Notes: generated from the letters alone by a model not told the origin. Shown: positions 1 through 9,244, counted from the stretch's first letter. The stretch is 64,000 bases of DNA from Pseudolabrys sp. (GCA_029980465.1 JARYIJ010000001.1:2491501-2555500); one strand, 5' to 3'. Program-made: numbers and translations.

Positions 1-839
1 TGGGCGCGGCGATGGTGCGCCGCCTGCTCGAGCGCGGCTACCGGGTCGCGGTCTGGAACCGCGACGCGGCGAAGCTTGCGGACGTGGCTGCGGTGGGTGC
101 CGTCGCCGCTGCGACTCCCGCCGCGGCCGCCAAGGCGTCGGACCTTGTGCTGATGTGCCTGCTCAACACCGACGCGGTGAAGGCCTGTGTGTTCGGGCCG
201 GATGGCGTAGCCGCGGGGCTCAAGGGCGGACAGCTTGTGGTCGATCACTCCACCATCGATCCGGCCGCGTCGCGCGACATGGCGGCGCAGCTCGCCGCGC
301 GCGGCGGCCGCTGGATCGACGCGCCGGTGTCGGGCGGGCCGGATGCGGCGCGTCACGGCACGCTGACCATCATGGCCGGGGGCGCGGCGGAGGACATCGA
401 GGCGGCGCGCCCGGTGCTGGCGGACCTCGCCCGCAACGTCACCCATATGGGGCCGGCGGGTTCGGGACAGGTCACCAAGATGATCAACCAGGCGATCGTC
501 GGCACCGGCTTCGTCGTCATGGCCGAGGCGCTGGCGCTGGCCGAGAGCGCCGGGATCGACGCGGCGCGGCTGCCGGCCTGCCTCGCCGGCGGACTTGCCG
601 ACAGCGTGCTGCTGCAGCGCATCTATCCGCAGATGCAGGCGCGCGCCTTCGAGCCGCCGAAGAGCCACGCCCGCGTCCTGCTCAAGGACCTCAACGCGGT
701 CACCGCGCAGGCCCGTGCCTCGGGCCTCGCGCTGCCGCTGGCCGAGGCGGCGCGCACGCAATACCAGGCCCATGCCGATGCCGGTGCGGGCACGCGCGAT
801 TCCGCCTCGATCGTCGAGCGCTACCGGCCGAAGCGATAG
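1..839 (+). CDS. 3-hydroxyisobutyrate dehydrogenase-family oxidoreductase (5' truncated by window)
   Basis: The reading frame is open from the first bases of the window, so the start codon and the first Rossmann glycines lie upstream. Visible features, numbered from the first ATG at 12: the end of the dinucleotide-binding fold with WNRD (15-18), a usual NADP-preferring pattern; the substrate-binding DAPVSGG motif (103-109); and GSGQVTKMINQ with the catalytic lysine at about 156. The C-terminal helical domain is complete and ends at TAG 837-839. The family interconverts beta-hydroxyacids and semialdehydes, for example 3-hydroxyisobutyrate or tartronate semialdehyde. Specificity cannot be assigned. 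It converges on the fluoride exporter gene that ends 2 bases downstream. Confidence 0.9.
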   Translation, partial: GAAMVRRLLERGYRVAVWNRDAAKLADVAAVGAVAAATPAAAAKASDLVLMCLLNTDAVKACVFGPDGVAAGLKGGQLVVDHSTIDPAASRDMAAQLAARGGRWIDAPVSGGPDAARHGTLTIMAGGAAEDIEAARPVLADLARNVTHMGPAGSGQVTKMINQAIVGTGFVVMAEALALAESAGIDAARLPACLAGGLADSVLLQRIYPQMQARAFEPPKSHARVLLKDLNAVTAQARASGLALPLAEAARTQYQAHADAGAGTRDSASIVERYRPKR

Positions 840-841
840 CG

Positions 842-1222
842 TCACGTCATCGACCGCACCAGCCACAGCCCGGCGAACAGGCCGCCGACCGACAGCATCA
901 TCGACAGCGCGACGTAGAGCGCCGCGGTGCCGAGCGCACCGCGCTCGTAGAGGAGCGCGGTGTCGAGCGAGAAAGTTGAGAACGTCGTGTAGCCGCCGAG
1001 GATGCCGGTGGTCAGGAACAGCCGCATGTGTTGCGGGATTTCGCTCTTGAAGGCGAAGGCCGCGACCAGAAGGCCCATCACCAGCGATCCGCTCACGTTC
1101 TCCCACAGCGTGGCGTAGGGGAACGCCGTGCCGAGCCAGCGCGAGAACGCCAGGTTGAAGCCGTGACGCAGCGCGGCGCCCACGCCGCCGCCGAGAAAGA
1201 CGATCAGAAATCCCATTTGCAC
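842..1222 (-). CDS. crcB: CrcB/Fluc fluoride ion channel
   Basis: A 126-residue, four-helix membrane protein of the usual CrcB length. It carries the family signatures: glycine-rich GGGVGAALRHG near residues 11-21, an asparagine in the second helix (N42), and GGYTTFSTFS at 76-85, whose Thr/Phe residues line the fluoride path. Fluc proteins work as dual-topology dimers that let fluoride leave the cytoplasm. The gene stands alone on this strand behind a long leader holding a fluoride aptamer and an intrinsic terminator, which independently supports the assignment. An SD-like AAGGAGCG lies about 7 bases before the ATG. Confidence 0.96.
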   Translation of the reverse strand: MQMGFLIVFLGGGVGAALRHGFNLAFSRWLGTAFPYATLWENVSGSLVMGLLVAAFAFKSEIPQHMRLFLTTGILGGYTTFSTFSLDTALLYERGALGTAALYVALSMMLSVGGLFAGLWLVRSMT

Positions 1223-1243
1223 GTCGCTCCTTGTTCGGCGACG

Positions 1244-1272
1244 AAAAAAGCCGCCATGCAGTCATGGCGGCT
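1244..1272 (-). terminator. Intrinsic terminator in the crcB leader
   Basis: On the minus strand a perfect 10-bp stem AGCCGCCATG / CATGGCGGCT with a 4-nt loop is followed by six T residues. It lies between the fluoride aptamer and the crcB start codon, 21 bases before the ATG. It is therefore the likely expression platform of the riboswitch and not the end of an upstream gene. Confidence 0.9.
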
Positions 1273-1280
1273 GGACACGA

Positions 1281-1325
1281 TCCTACCGCCGTTACCCCGG
1301 CCTTGCGGCCGTTCACGCGGTAGGA
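1281..1325 (-). promoter_or_regulatory. Switching hairpin between fluoride aptamer and terminator
   Basis: TCCTACCGC at the 3' edge of the aptamer can pair over 9 bp with GCGGTAGGA further downstream, enclosing a small stem CGGCC / GGCCG closed by a GCAA loop. The left arm shares the CUCC strand that closes aptamer stem P1. The right arm contains GGCGG, which could otherwise pair with CCGCC in the left arm of the terminator. This geometry would let the hairpin form only when the aptamer is empty, freeing the terminator. The pairing is seen in the sequence; the switching order is inferred. Confidence 0.6.
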
Positions 1326-1387
1326 GTCATCAGCGCGTTCGCCTTCAAGATCGCGAACGGCGGTTATCGGGGGAACCCCATCCCCAT
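1320..1387 (-). ncRNA. Fluoride riboswitch (crcB motif) aptamer
   Basis: Reading the minus strand, the conserved parts of the fluoride aptamer appear in order: GGGGATGG (1385-1378), the GGTTCCCCC segment, an internal hairpin around GCGTTCGCC, then CTGATGACTCCTAC (1333-1320). P1 forms between GGGGTT and GACTCC. The class senses fluoride and switches on fluoride export genes, which matches the crcB gene directly downstream. A predicted promoter would start transcription at the aptamer's 5' edge. Confidence 0.92.
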
Positions 1388-1395
1388 CGGCGCGG

Positions 1396-1424
1396 ACGCT
1401 ACCGATTGAGCCGGAGGCGGTCAA
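1396..1424 (-). promoter_or_regulatory. Predicted sigma70-type promoter of the crcB leader
   Basis: TTGACC (1424-1419) and TAGCGT (1401-1396) on the minus strand are separated by 17 bases. The implied start near 1389 coincides with the 5' end of the fluoride aptamer, which is the main support. The -10 box is weak. Confidence 0.5.
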
Positions 1425-1456
1425 TTGCCCGATCCGCGATAACCCAAACTCCGCTC

Positions 1457-1476
1457 ATTCCCGCGCAAGCGGGAAT
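1457..1476. repeat. Short palindromic repeat (family E), overlapping the sugar kinase stop
   Basis: ATTCCCGC, GCAA, GCGGGAAT: an 8-bp perfect inverted repeat with a GNRA-type loop. The same core occurs in longer two-armed copies at 25911, 28433, 33298 and 55579. One arm abuts the TGA of the kinase gene. Confidence 0.75.
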
Positions 1477-2390
1477 CAATGCATCACGGCCCCGGCGCGG
1501 GGAACGATGGCGCCGGGGTGACGGATCACCTGGGCGGCAAGCCGGTGCGCGGCCATCGCAGCCTCCGCGGGGATCTGTCCGCCCAGCCGCGCCGCCAGAT
1601 AGCCGGCATTGAAGCCGTCGCCGGCCGCGGTCGGATCGACCGGCGTGATCACCTCCGGCACGGGCGCTTCCGTCATCCGCCCGTCGGCGGCGATCAGCGC
1701 GTGGCTCGGCCCGTTCTTGACGACGATCTCGCCGACGCCGAACGACTGCAGTCGCGCGACAGTCGCCTCCGGGCTGGGGTCTCCCCACAGCACGGCCTCG
1801 TCGTCATAGGCGGGCAGCGCGATGTCGACGCGCTTGAGCGCCTCGATGAACACGGTGCGGGCGCGTTGCAGGTCGCCGCGCCAGCCGTGCGGGCGCAGAT
1901 TGCCGTCGAAGGCGACGCGCGCGCCGTTCGAGCGGGCGACTTCGAGCGCGGCGATGAAGCGGCCAAGACCGACATTGGAATAAAGCGACAGCGTGATGCC
2001 GGAAAAATAGATCAGCCGCGCCGCGATCAGGCCCTCGGCGATGCCGCCCCAGCCCGGCAGTTCGAACAGCTCGCGGGCCGGCGCGGTTTCTGTCCATTGA
2101 TGCCGCTGGCGGCGACCGCCGCCCTCGATCAGCGCCAGCGCCGGCAAGCGGTTCGCCACCCGCAACGTCAGGCCGGTGTCGACGCCTTCGGCGGCGGCGA
2201 GCGAGAGGATGGCGCCGGAATAGGGGTCGTCGCTCAGCACCGACGCGAAGCCGGTGGTGATGCCGGCGCGCGCCAGATAGATCGCGGTGTTGAAGGTGTC
2301 GCCGCCGCTGCCCGGCGCGTAGCGGCCGTCGCTGCCGCGCGTCAGTTCGACGACAGCTTCGCCGACGCAGATTGCGCTTCGTTCGCTCAT
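1476..2390 (-). CDS. PfkB-family sugar kinase, probably 2-keto-3-deoxygluconate kinase
   Basis: A 304-residue ribokinase-fold enzyme that would phosphorylate a sugar or sugar acid with ATP in the cytosol. The substrate-side glycine motif GSGGDTFNTA lies at 27-36 and the PfkB signature DPTAAGDGFNAGYL at 252-265, where D258 is the catalytic base. The GGDTFNTA form and overall length fit the KDG-kinase branch best, but fructokinase-like activity cannot be excluded. A GAGGAG sequence just before the ATG supports the start. The preceding TRAP operon could supply an acid substrate, but its DUF1850 gene ends 43 bases before this start without overlap, so a functional link is only suggestive. Confidence 0.85.
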   Translation of the reverse strand: MSERSAICVGEAVVELTRGSDGRYAPGSGGDTFNTAIYLARAGITTGFASVLSDDPYSGAILSLAAAEGVDTGLTLRVANRLPALALIEGGGRRQRHQWTETAPARELFELPGWGGIAEGLIAARLIYFSGITLSLYSNVGLGRFIAALEVARSNGARVAFDGNLRPHGWRGDLQRARTVFIEALKRVDIALPAYDDEAVLWGDPSPEATVARLQSFGVGEIVVKNGPSHALIAADGRMTEAPVPEVITPVDPTAAGDGFNAGYLAARLGGQIPAEAAMAAHRLAAQVIRHPGAIVPRAGAVMH

Positions 2391-2433
2391 CGGCTCCTCG
2401 TCCGGCCGCCCGCGTTCCGTTGCCGGAACGCTA

Positions 2434-2802
2434 TCATTCGCAGCCTTCGAGCGTCACCGGGTCGGCGTTGGTTGGCAGATATGCGCCCATGGCCTTGCAG
2501 GCGCCTTCAATGCAGATATCCCAGTCGCTGACCGTCATGCCGGACCGGCGCAGCACCACCTGCTTTTGCGGCGGGATGTGCGGCGTGTAGCGCCACCACT
2601 TACCGTCGAAGGTGGCGTCGGGCGGCGGTTCCATGCCCGCGCCGGTGCCCTGGATGCGATCCTGCGTGACCACGATGCCGGCGGACGTGAGACGGTAGTC
2701 TTCCTCCCAGCGAATCTTCTCGACGGAGTGGGTCCAGCCCAGCGTCAGCGCCACCGTGCCGAGCCTTATCGTCGCCTCCGCGGCGAGAAGGCAGAACTGC
2801 AT
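2434..2802 (-). CDS. DUF1850 domain protein of the TAXI-TRAP operon
   Basis: A 122-residue protein with no clear signal peptide and no obvious catalytic motif. It has the DUF1850 pattern, including a WTHSVEK-like segment near 24-30 and the strongly aromatic GKWWRYTPHIP near 67-77. DUF1850 genes are typically found directly after TAXI-type TRAP permeases; the biochemical role is unknown. Its ATG overlaps the permease stop codon (TAATG), so the two are almost certainly translationally coupled. Confidence 0.85.
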   Translation of the reverse strand: MQFCLLAAEATIRLGTVALTLGWTHSVEKIRWEEDYRLTSAGIVVTQDRIQGTGAGMEPPPDATFDGKWWRYTPHIPPQKQVVLRRSGMTVSDWDICIEGACKAMGAYLPTNADPVTLEGCE

Positions 2803-4931
2803 TAGCCGGCGGCCTGCTTCGCCGGCGTGAATTTCGAGCCCCGCGAACTCCAGTACTCATAGGCGAGAAAGGCGAGGCAGGCGGCGAAACCGATCGGATC
2901 GGTCCAGGGATATTCGACGACGAGCAACGCAGCGGACGCAAAGGCGACGATCCGCTCCAGCCAGTTGACCGGTCGCAGGAAGTAACCGGTCGCCGTGACG
3001 CCCCACAGCGTCACCGCCAGCACGGCCTTGACGATCATGTAAGCCGCGGCGGCGGCGAAGCCCCAGGCGGCGACGCGCGGCCCGATAGGCTGCAACAGCA
3101 GCGCCGGCGAATAGATCGCCATGAACGGCACGATCCAGCCCGGCAGCGCGATCTTCACCGCGGTCCAGCCGATCCTGAAACCCGACTCCTTGGCGATCGA
3201 CGCCGCGGCGAAGGCGGCGAGCGCCACCGGCGGCGTCAGGTCGGCCATGATGCCGAAGTAGAACACGAACATGTGCGACACGATCAGCGGCACGCCGAGG
3301 TGCAGCAGCGCCGGCGCCGCGATCGACGACGTGATGATGTAGTTCGGGATGGTCGGAATGCCCATGCCGAGGACGAGAGACGTCAGCGCGGTCAGCACGA
3401 GCGACAGGAAGATCGAGGACTCGCCGACCGAGACGATGACGCGCACGAAGTTGGTCGCTGCGCCGGTCAGCGTCAGCGTGCCGATGATGACGCCGACCAG
3501 CGCGCAGGCGACGCCGACCGGCAGTGCGTGACGCGCGCCGTCGGCGAGGCTGTTGAGCGCGATCTTCAGCGTTTCGCGGCCGCCCCTGACGAAAGCGGTC
3601 ACGATCATCAGTGCGACGACCATGGCGATGAGGAGCCACACGCCGTATTCGAAGAACAGCGCGGCGGACAGGCCGAGCGCGATCCAGAATGCGACGCGCA
3701 GCACCTGTTGCGGAATGGCGGCGACGATCGGATGGCTGAAGATCACCATCACGGTGAGGCCGAGGCCGACCGTGCCGGCGAACAGCGGCGTATAGCCGGA
3801 GAACAGCAGCACGACGAGCGCCGCCAGCGGCATCAGCAGGAACCAGTTCTTCTTGAGTGCCGCGATCGGGTTCGGCGTCTTGTCCTTGTCGAGCCCGACG
3901 AGCCCGCGCTTGCCAGCTTCCAGATGCACGGCCCAGAACGCCGAGTAGTAATAGAGCACCGCCGGCACGACCGCCGCGATGCAGATGGTCGAGTAGGGAA
4001 CATTGAGAGTCTCGGCCATGATGAAGGCGACGGCGCCCATCACCGGCGGCATGATCTGGCCGCCCATGGACGAGGTGGCCTCGACCGCGCCGGCGAAATA
4101 GGCCGGATAGCCGAAGCTCTTCATCAGGGGAATCGTGAACTGGCCGACCGTGACGACGTTGGCGATGCCGGAGCCGTTGATCGTTCCCATCAGCCCGGAC
4201 GAGATGACCGCCACCTTGGCCGGGCCGCCGCGGGCGTGACCGACCGTGCCCATCGCGACATCGGTGAACAGCGAGATCATGCCGGCACGCTCGAGGAAGG
4301 CGCCGAACAGAATGAAGAGATAGATGTAGGTCGACGAGACGTAGACGGGGATGCCGTAGATGCCCTCTGTGCCGCCGAACATCTGGTCGACGACCTGCGA
4401 GAAGTCGTAACCGCGCGTGGTGAGCGGTTCAGGGAGATACTGGCCGAACAGGGCGTAGCCCAGGAACACCGCGCAGATGATGGGCAGAAGCGGTCCCATC
4501 ATCCGGCGTCCGATCTCGAACACCAGCACGACGACGCCGACGCCAACGATGATGTCCGCCGTGTTGGGATCGCCGGCGCGCAGGATCAGATCGTTGTAGA
4601 ACACCCAGTGATAGAGCCCAAGCACGAAGCCGGCGATGCCGAGCAGCCAGTACACGGTCTTGGCTGCGCGGTTCGTGGTCAGCGTCGAGGTTAGGCCGAA
4701 CACCAGGATCATCAGGAAGCCGACGTGCACCGCGCGCACGATCTGGCTCGCCAGCGGCGAGAACATCGCCGTGACGATCTGGAAGGCCGAGAATGCGACC
4801 GCGATCCAGAACAGCGTGCGGCCTTCGAAGTCGAGCCCCCAACCTTTCTCGAGGTGAGCCTCGGTCCTGGTCTGCCCGGGGATCGGCGTGCCGGGAGCGG
4901 GTGCTGCCGCGGCGATATTCTCGTCCGTCAT
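2802..4931 (-). CDS. TAXI-type TRAP transporter fused permease (4TM + 12TM)
   Basis: A 709-residue inner-membrane protein joining the small (DctQ-like) and large (DctM-like) TRAP permease subunits in one chain, as usual in TAXI systems. The cytosolic N-terminus (about 40 residues) precedes hydrophobic segments to near residue 690. Family-typical stretches include GGPAKVAVISSGLMGTINGS and GMGIPTIPNYII, which sit in the re-entrant transport regions. It would move an organic acid inward using a sodium or proton gradient, taking substrate from the TAXI binding protein encoded just upstream. AAGGA 7 bases before the ATG supports the start. Confidence 0.95.
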   Translation of the reverse strand: MTDENIAAAAPAPGTPIPGQTRTEAHLEKGWGLDFEGRTLFWIAVAFSAFQIVTAMFSPLASQIVRAVHVGFLMILVFGLTSTLTTNRAAKTVYWLLGIAGFVLGLYHWVFYNDLILRAGDPNTADIIVGVGVVVLVFEIGRRMMGPLLPIICAVFLGYALFGQYLPEPLTTRGYDFSQVVDQMFGGTEGIYGIPVYVSSTYIYLFILFGAFLERAGMISLFTDVAMGTVGHARGGPAKVAVISSGLMGTINGSGIANVVTVGQFTIPLMKSFGYPAYFAGAVEATSSMGGQIMPPVMGAVAFIMAETLNVPYSTICIAAVVPAVLYYYSAFWAVHLEAGKRGLVGLDKDKTPNPIAALKKNWFLLMPLAALVVLLFSGYTPLFAGTVGLGLTVMVIFSHPIVAAIPQQVLRVAFWIALGLSAALFFEYGVWLLIAMVVALMIVTAFVRGGRETLKIALNSLADGARHALPVGVACALVGVIIGTLTLTGAATNFVRVIVSVGESSIFLSLVLTALTSLVLGMGIPTIPNYIITSSIAAPALLHLGVPLIVSHMFVFYFGIMADLTPPVALAAFAAASIAKESGFRIGWTAVKIALPGWIVPFMAIYSPALLLQPIGPRVAAWGFAAAAAYMIVKAVLAVTLWGVTATGYFLRPVNWLERIVAFASAALLVVEYPWTDPIGFAACLAFLAYEYWSSRGSKFTPAKQAAG

Positions 4932-4945
4932 CGAGATATCCTTGA

Positions 4946-5015
4946 GCTTGTCATTGCGGGACGCGGCGTCGGTCGGCCATGTCGCGTATCGCTATCGCGT
5001 CCCGGAATGACAAGC
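4946..5015. repeat. Palindromic intergenic repeat between TRAP binding protein and permease
   Basis: GCTTGTCATT at the left edge is the exact inverse of AATGACAAGC at the right edge, with inner arms GGGACGCG / CGCGTCCC. The GTCATT end resembles the ends of other repeats in this window. Confidence 0.75.
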
Positions 5016-5041
5016 GCGAGGGCGGTCAGGCCCTCGCGCTT
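5012..5041 (-). promoter_or_regulatory. Strong hairpin between TAXI binding protein and permease genes
   Basis: AAGCGCGAGGGC and GCCCTCGCGCTT form a perfect 12-bp stem with a 6-nt loop, 11 bases after the binding-protein stop. There is no U-run. Hairpins in this place commonly stabilise the binding-protein mRNA or attenuate the permease, giving an excess of binding protein. Confidence 0.6.
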
Positions 5042-5051
5042 GTTGCATGGG

Positions 5052-6005
5052 CTAGAGCACGCCCTTTTCCTTGTAGAATTTCGCGGCGCCCGGATGCAGC
5101 GGCACCGGCGGGTTCTTGGCGGCGGTGTCGAGCTTGATCGCCTTGGCTGCGGCATGCGCCGCCGTGAGCGCGTCGAGATTGTCGAACAGTGCCTTGGTCA
5201 TCTGATAGACCTCGTCGTCCGGCAGATCGGAGCGCGTGACGAGATAGTTCTCGACCGTCGCCGTGTTCACCGCGGTGGTCTGGCCGTTATAGGTATTGGC
5301 CGGAATTTCCGCCGACTGATACGGCGTGCCGATCTTGTCGATCACCGATTTCGGAATCTCGACGATGACGCAGTCGACCGACGCGCACAGGTCGCGGATC
5401 GCCGACACGCCGACGCCGGCCGAGATCAGGGTCGCGTCGAGTTGCCGGTTTTTCATCAGCTCGACCGACTCGTTGAACGGCAGGTACTGCACCTGGGCAA
5501 GGTCCTTGTAGGACATGCCGGCGCCGGCGAAGATCGCGCGAGCATTGAGCTCGGTGCCGGACTTCGGCGCGCCGACCGCCATCTTCTTTCCCTTGAGGTC
5601 GGTCAACGTCTTGACGCCGCTGCTCTTGAGCGCGGCGATCTGGATGTAGTTCGGGTAGATCGCCGCGAGCGTGCGCAGCTTCGTCAGCTTGTTCTTGAAG
5701 CCGACCTCGGTGTTGCCCTTCCAGGCATCGGCCAGCGTGTCACCGAGTGTGAACGCGACTTCGCCACGGCCGGACTGGATCAGGTTGAGGTTCTCGACCG
5801 ACGCCTTGGTCGACTGCACGGACGGCTTCGCGTCCTTGACCTTCTCGGCAAACACCTTGGAGAGCGCGACGCCGAGCGGATAATAGACGCCGCCGGTGCC
5901 GCCGGTGAGGATATTGATAAATTCCGCGGAATTGGCGGTGATCGGCGCGAGCGCCACTGCGGCTGCCAGCAGCCCAAAACGGGCAAATTTCGAAACCGAC
6001 GTCAT
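5052..6005 (-). CDS. TAXI-family TRAP transporter substrate-binding protein
   Basis: Periplasmic receptor of the TRAP system. A signal peptide covers about the first 28 residues (KFARFGLLAAAVALAPITANSA, cleavage before EF). The mature protein begins with the TAXI hallmark INILTGGTGGVYYPLG and continues with KGKKMAVGAPKSGTE. The ligand is usually an organic or amino acid and cannot be inferred. Two ATGs are possible. GGAGG lies 10 bases before the ATG at 6005 but only 1 base before the one at 6014, so I chose 6005 (317 residues). A repeat and a strong hairpin separate it from its permease. Confidence 0.93.
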   Translation of the reverse strand: MTSVSKFARFGLLAAAVALAPITANSAEFINILTGGTGGVYYPLGVALSKVFAEKVKDAKPSVQSTKASVENLNLIQSGRGEVAFTLGDTLADAWKGNTEVGFKNKLTKLRTLAAIYPNYIQIAALKSSGVKTLTDLKGKKMAVGAPKSGTELNARAIFAGAGMSYKDLAQVQYLPFNESVELMKNRQLDATLISAGVGVSAIRDLCASVDCVIVEIPKSVIDKIGTPYQSAEIPANTYNGQTTAVNTATVENYLVTRSDLPDDEVYQMTKALFDNLDALTAAHAAAKAIKLDTAAKNPPVPLHPGAAKFYKEKGVL

Positions 6006-6245
6006 TGACCTCATTCCTCCATGACAAGTCTAAATGCGATCGAGCCGGCAAGCCGACCCTCGCTTTTCATTACGGTTGGAGAGTGCCCCCCTCCAGCGAA
6101 GCGGCGTGTCCCGGAAACGTGATGAACAGGGACCGCCGCGGTGGAGAACGGACTATATCGTCCGCCTCTTCGGCAAACTACCGGTTTGCCATGCGACGAT
6201 AGATGAACTGCCAAATGACAGCGCTGTCGCTTGTGCGGCGCACAA

Positions 6246-7037
6246 CTATCGGACTCTGGCGGGAACCGCAAGCGCGGCGAAATAACCAAGCGCACTGAGC
6301 GCGGAGATGCAGAAGCTCACCGGCCAGTTCGTGTGATAGGCGACGACGATGCCGAGCCACGCTTCGGCGAGCGCAAGCACGGCCGACAGCGCAAGCCCGC
6401 TCCACAATCCCGTGGTCAATCGCTGTGCCGCCGCGGGCGGCCCCACCATCAGCGCGAACACCAGCAGGACGCCGACAATGGTGGCGCTTTCCGACACGGC
6501 GAGCGCGACGATGGCGAGAAAGCCGATCGAGATGGCGCGCAGCGGCACGCCCTTCGCTTCGGCGAGTTCCGGCTGCAGGCTGGCGAAGATGAGCGGCCGC
6601 ATCATGACGGCGAGCGCGGCGAGCGTGATGAGGCCGAGCACGGCGAGCGTCGCGATCATCTCGCGGTCGACCGCCAGCACGTTGCCGAACAGGAGCGCGG
6701 TCGCCTGCGTCGCGAACGACGTGTAGTAGTGCAGGAACAGGAGGCCGAAGCCGAGCGCCAGCGCCAGCACGATGCCGATGGCGACGTCGCGGCCGCTGAC
6801 GCGCTCGCCGAGCACGCCCATGCCGATGCCGGCGGCGACGGTGAAGCCGATCAGGCCCCACAGCGGCGCGACGCCGAGCACGACGGCGCCGGTCGCGCCG
6901 GCAAAGCCGATGTGTGACAGCGCATGGCCGGCGAAGGTCTGGCCGCGCATCACGAGGAAGTAGCCGACGATGCCCGAGACGACCGAGGCGATGCCGGCCG
7001 CGGCGAACGCGTTGCGCATGAATTCATACTGCAGCAT
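6246..7037 (-). CDS. znuB: Zinc/manganese ABC transporter permease, ZnuB-like
   Basis: A 263-residue ABC-3 family membrane protein with about eight hydrophobic segments. The early stretch RGQTFAGHALSHIGFAGATG is the conserved ABC-3 motif (residues about 31-50). It forms the channel of the importer with the ATPase whose gene ends 14 bases upstream and the binding protein upstream of that. It is the last gene of the operon. An alternative start at 7019 would remove six residues. Confidence 0.92.
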   Translation of the reverse strand: MLQYEFMRNAFAAAGIASVVSGIVGYFLVMRGQTFAGHALSHIGFAGATGAVVLGVAPLWGLIGFTVAAGIGMGVLGERVSGRDVAIGIVLALALGFGLLFLHYYTSFATQATALLFGNVLAVDREMIATLAVLGLITLAALAVMMRPLIFASLQPELAEAKGVPLRAISIGFLAIVALAVSESATIVGVLLVFALMVGPPAAAQRLTTGLWSGLALSAVLALAEAWLGIVVAYHTNWPVSFCISALSALGYFAALAVPARVR

Positions 7038-7051
7038 GCGGCGCCGTCCGG

Positions 7052-7878
<827 letters not shown>

Positions 7879-7882
<4 letters not shown>

Positions 7883-8760
7883 GGCGAGGGGGCTGCCAGC
7901 GCCTTCTCGGTGTCGCCGAGTTGCCCGAGCATCCAGTCCTGGAACGATGTGTTCGCCGGCTCGGTTTCGGTGACGCCCACGACCGGCACCCTGGCCTGGC
8001 GCGCGATCTCCAGCAGGCGTTGCGTCAGCTTGCCGGTGACCTGCTTGTTGTAGAACAGCACCGCGACCTTGTGATGCTTCAGGTCATCCTCGAACGCCGC
8101 CATGTCCTTGGCGCTCGGCTCGGTGTTGTTCATCACGGCGAGCTGGAAGCTGCCGTTGCGCATCGTCAGGCCCAGCGCATCCACCATATAACCGAACACC
8201 GGCTCGGTCGCCGTCACCGGCTTGCCGGCGTATTTTTTCCGGATCGCCGCGATCTTGTCGTGGATGGCGTCGAGCGAGGCGATGAACGTCCTGAGCCGCG
8301 CCTGATAGTCCGCGGCATGTCCGGCGTCGGCCTTGCCCAGGGCGCCGGCCAGCGCCGTGGCGACCGCCGGCATGGTCGGCGGATCGTACCACAGGTGCGG
8401 ATTGTCGCCCGACGTCTTGTGCACGAGATCGGCGGCGACGATCTCGACCCGGCCGGAATGGGGCGCCGCTTTCAGGAGCTTCGCCATCCACGGGTCGTAG
8501 CCGACGCCGTTGAAGACGACGATCTGCGCCGTGGCGAGGCTGCGGCCGACTGCCGGCGTCGTCTCGAACAGATGCGGGTCCGCGTCCGGGTTGCTCATGA
8601 TGCTGGAGACGCTGACGCGGTCGCCGCCGATCTGGCGCGCAATGTCCCCGTAGACGTTTTCGGCCGCCACGATGGCGATCGTGCCGCCGGCGGCATGGGC
8701 GCCGCCGGGCGACGACAGGGCGGTCACGACAACAAGGGCGAGGCCGGCGATCAGTCTCAT
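7879..8760 (-). CDS. znuA: Metal ABC transporter substrate-binding protein, ZnuA/cluster A-I family
   Basis: A 293-residue periplasmic binding protein with a signal peptide to about residue 24 (VVVTALSSPGGAHA). Two metal-ligand histidines are recognisable: DPHLFE (H63) and NPHLWYD (H122). The third ligand position reads EPVFGYM, giving Glu where classical ZnuA has His, a pattern known from manganese-binding relatives but also common in mixed Zn/Mn proteins. There is no long His-rich loop. A Zur-like palindrome lies 43 bases upstream, which favours zinc. It is the first gene of znuACB. Confidence 0.9.
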
Positions 8761-8802
8761 TGCGTTGTCAGCACCCGAGGAAAACCATCGGCGGGAGTGT
8801 TA

Positions 8803-8817
8803 TGTTATAATATAACA
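8803..8817 (-). promoter_or_regulatory. Predicted Zur-box operator of znuACB
   Basis: TGTTATAATATAACA is a perfect palindrome (7-bp arms around a central A) in an otherwise GC-rich region, 43 bases before znuA. It matches the alphaproteobacterial Zur box pattern, with GTTAT and ATAAC arms. Zur with zinc bound would repress the importer. A related Fur-family regulator such as Mur/Fur is the main alternative. Confidence 0.8.
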
Positions 8818-8874
8818 AATAACAAGCAGGTCTTAAAAATCAGGGAAAGGAAAGAGCCCGTCAAAATCAACGAC

Positions 8875-9040
8875 GTGTCCCGGACGCGGTGCAGCACGAG
8901 CCGTCAGCGCGTTTACGCGCGTCTTCGACGCGCTACGGCGAAGTGGTGCACCGCAGAGCCGGGACCCCGGTTATATGCAAAGAAACCGGGGTCTTGGCTC
9001 TGCAGCGCACCGCTAACGCGCTGCGCTGCGCCCGGGACAC
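8875..9040. repeat. Long palindromic repeat, family A (copy 1)
   Basis: Begins GTGTCCCGG and ends CCGGGACAC (terminal inverted repeat), with inner ACCCCGG / CCGGGGT arms. It includes a nested module at 8902-8940 that also occurs in unrelated repeats at 30149 and 54747. It fills most of the roughly 480-base gap between znuA and the transpeptidase gene. No gene is supported here. Confidence 0.85.
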
Positions 9041-9244
9041 GAGCTTGAAAAGCCGATCCTTACCGGTCAGGCTGTAAGGACAGGGAGCATCAACCGCGCA
9101 GGGTCCCGCCGCCAGCCGGCATCTCCGCCGGTAAAATTGCCACCCGCGTTCTCAATCACGTGGGCTTTATGCCGTGTTGTGTTGCAAATCAGGTGACGCT
9201 GCGGTCTATACGTGTCTCCCGCCTTGCAACAGTCATCGTGCCCC

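Noticed and set aside
3273..4694. Long plus-strand open frame opposite the TRAP permease
   Set aside because: Composition is dominated by Arg, Asp, His and Glu, as expected from the reverse complement of a hydrophobic GC-rich gene. No domain is seen.
8875..9040. Terminal inverted repeats suggesting an insertion sequence or MITE
   Set aside because: No target-site duplication is evident and no transposase is present; the element belongs to a dispersed palindromic family, so it is listed as a repeat only.
8889..9077. 62-codon open frame
   Set aside because: It lies entirely within and just beyond a family A palindromic repeat.
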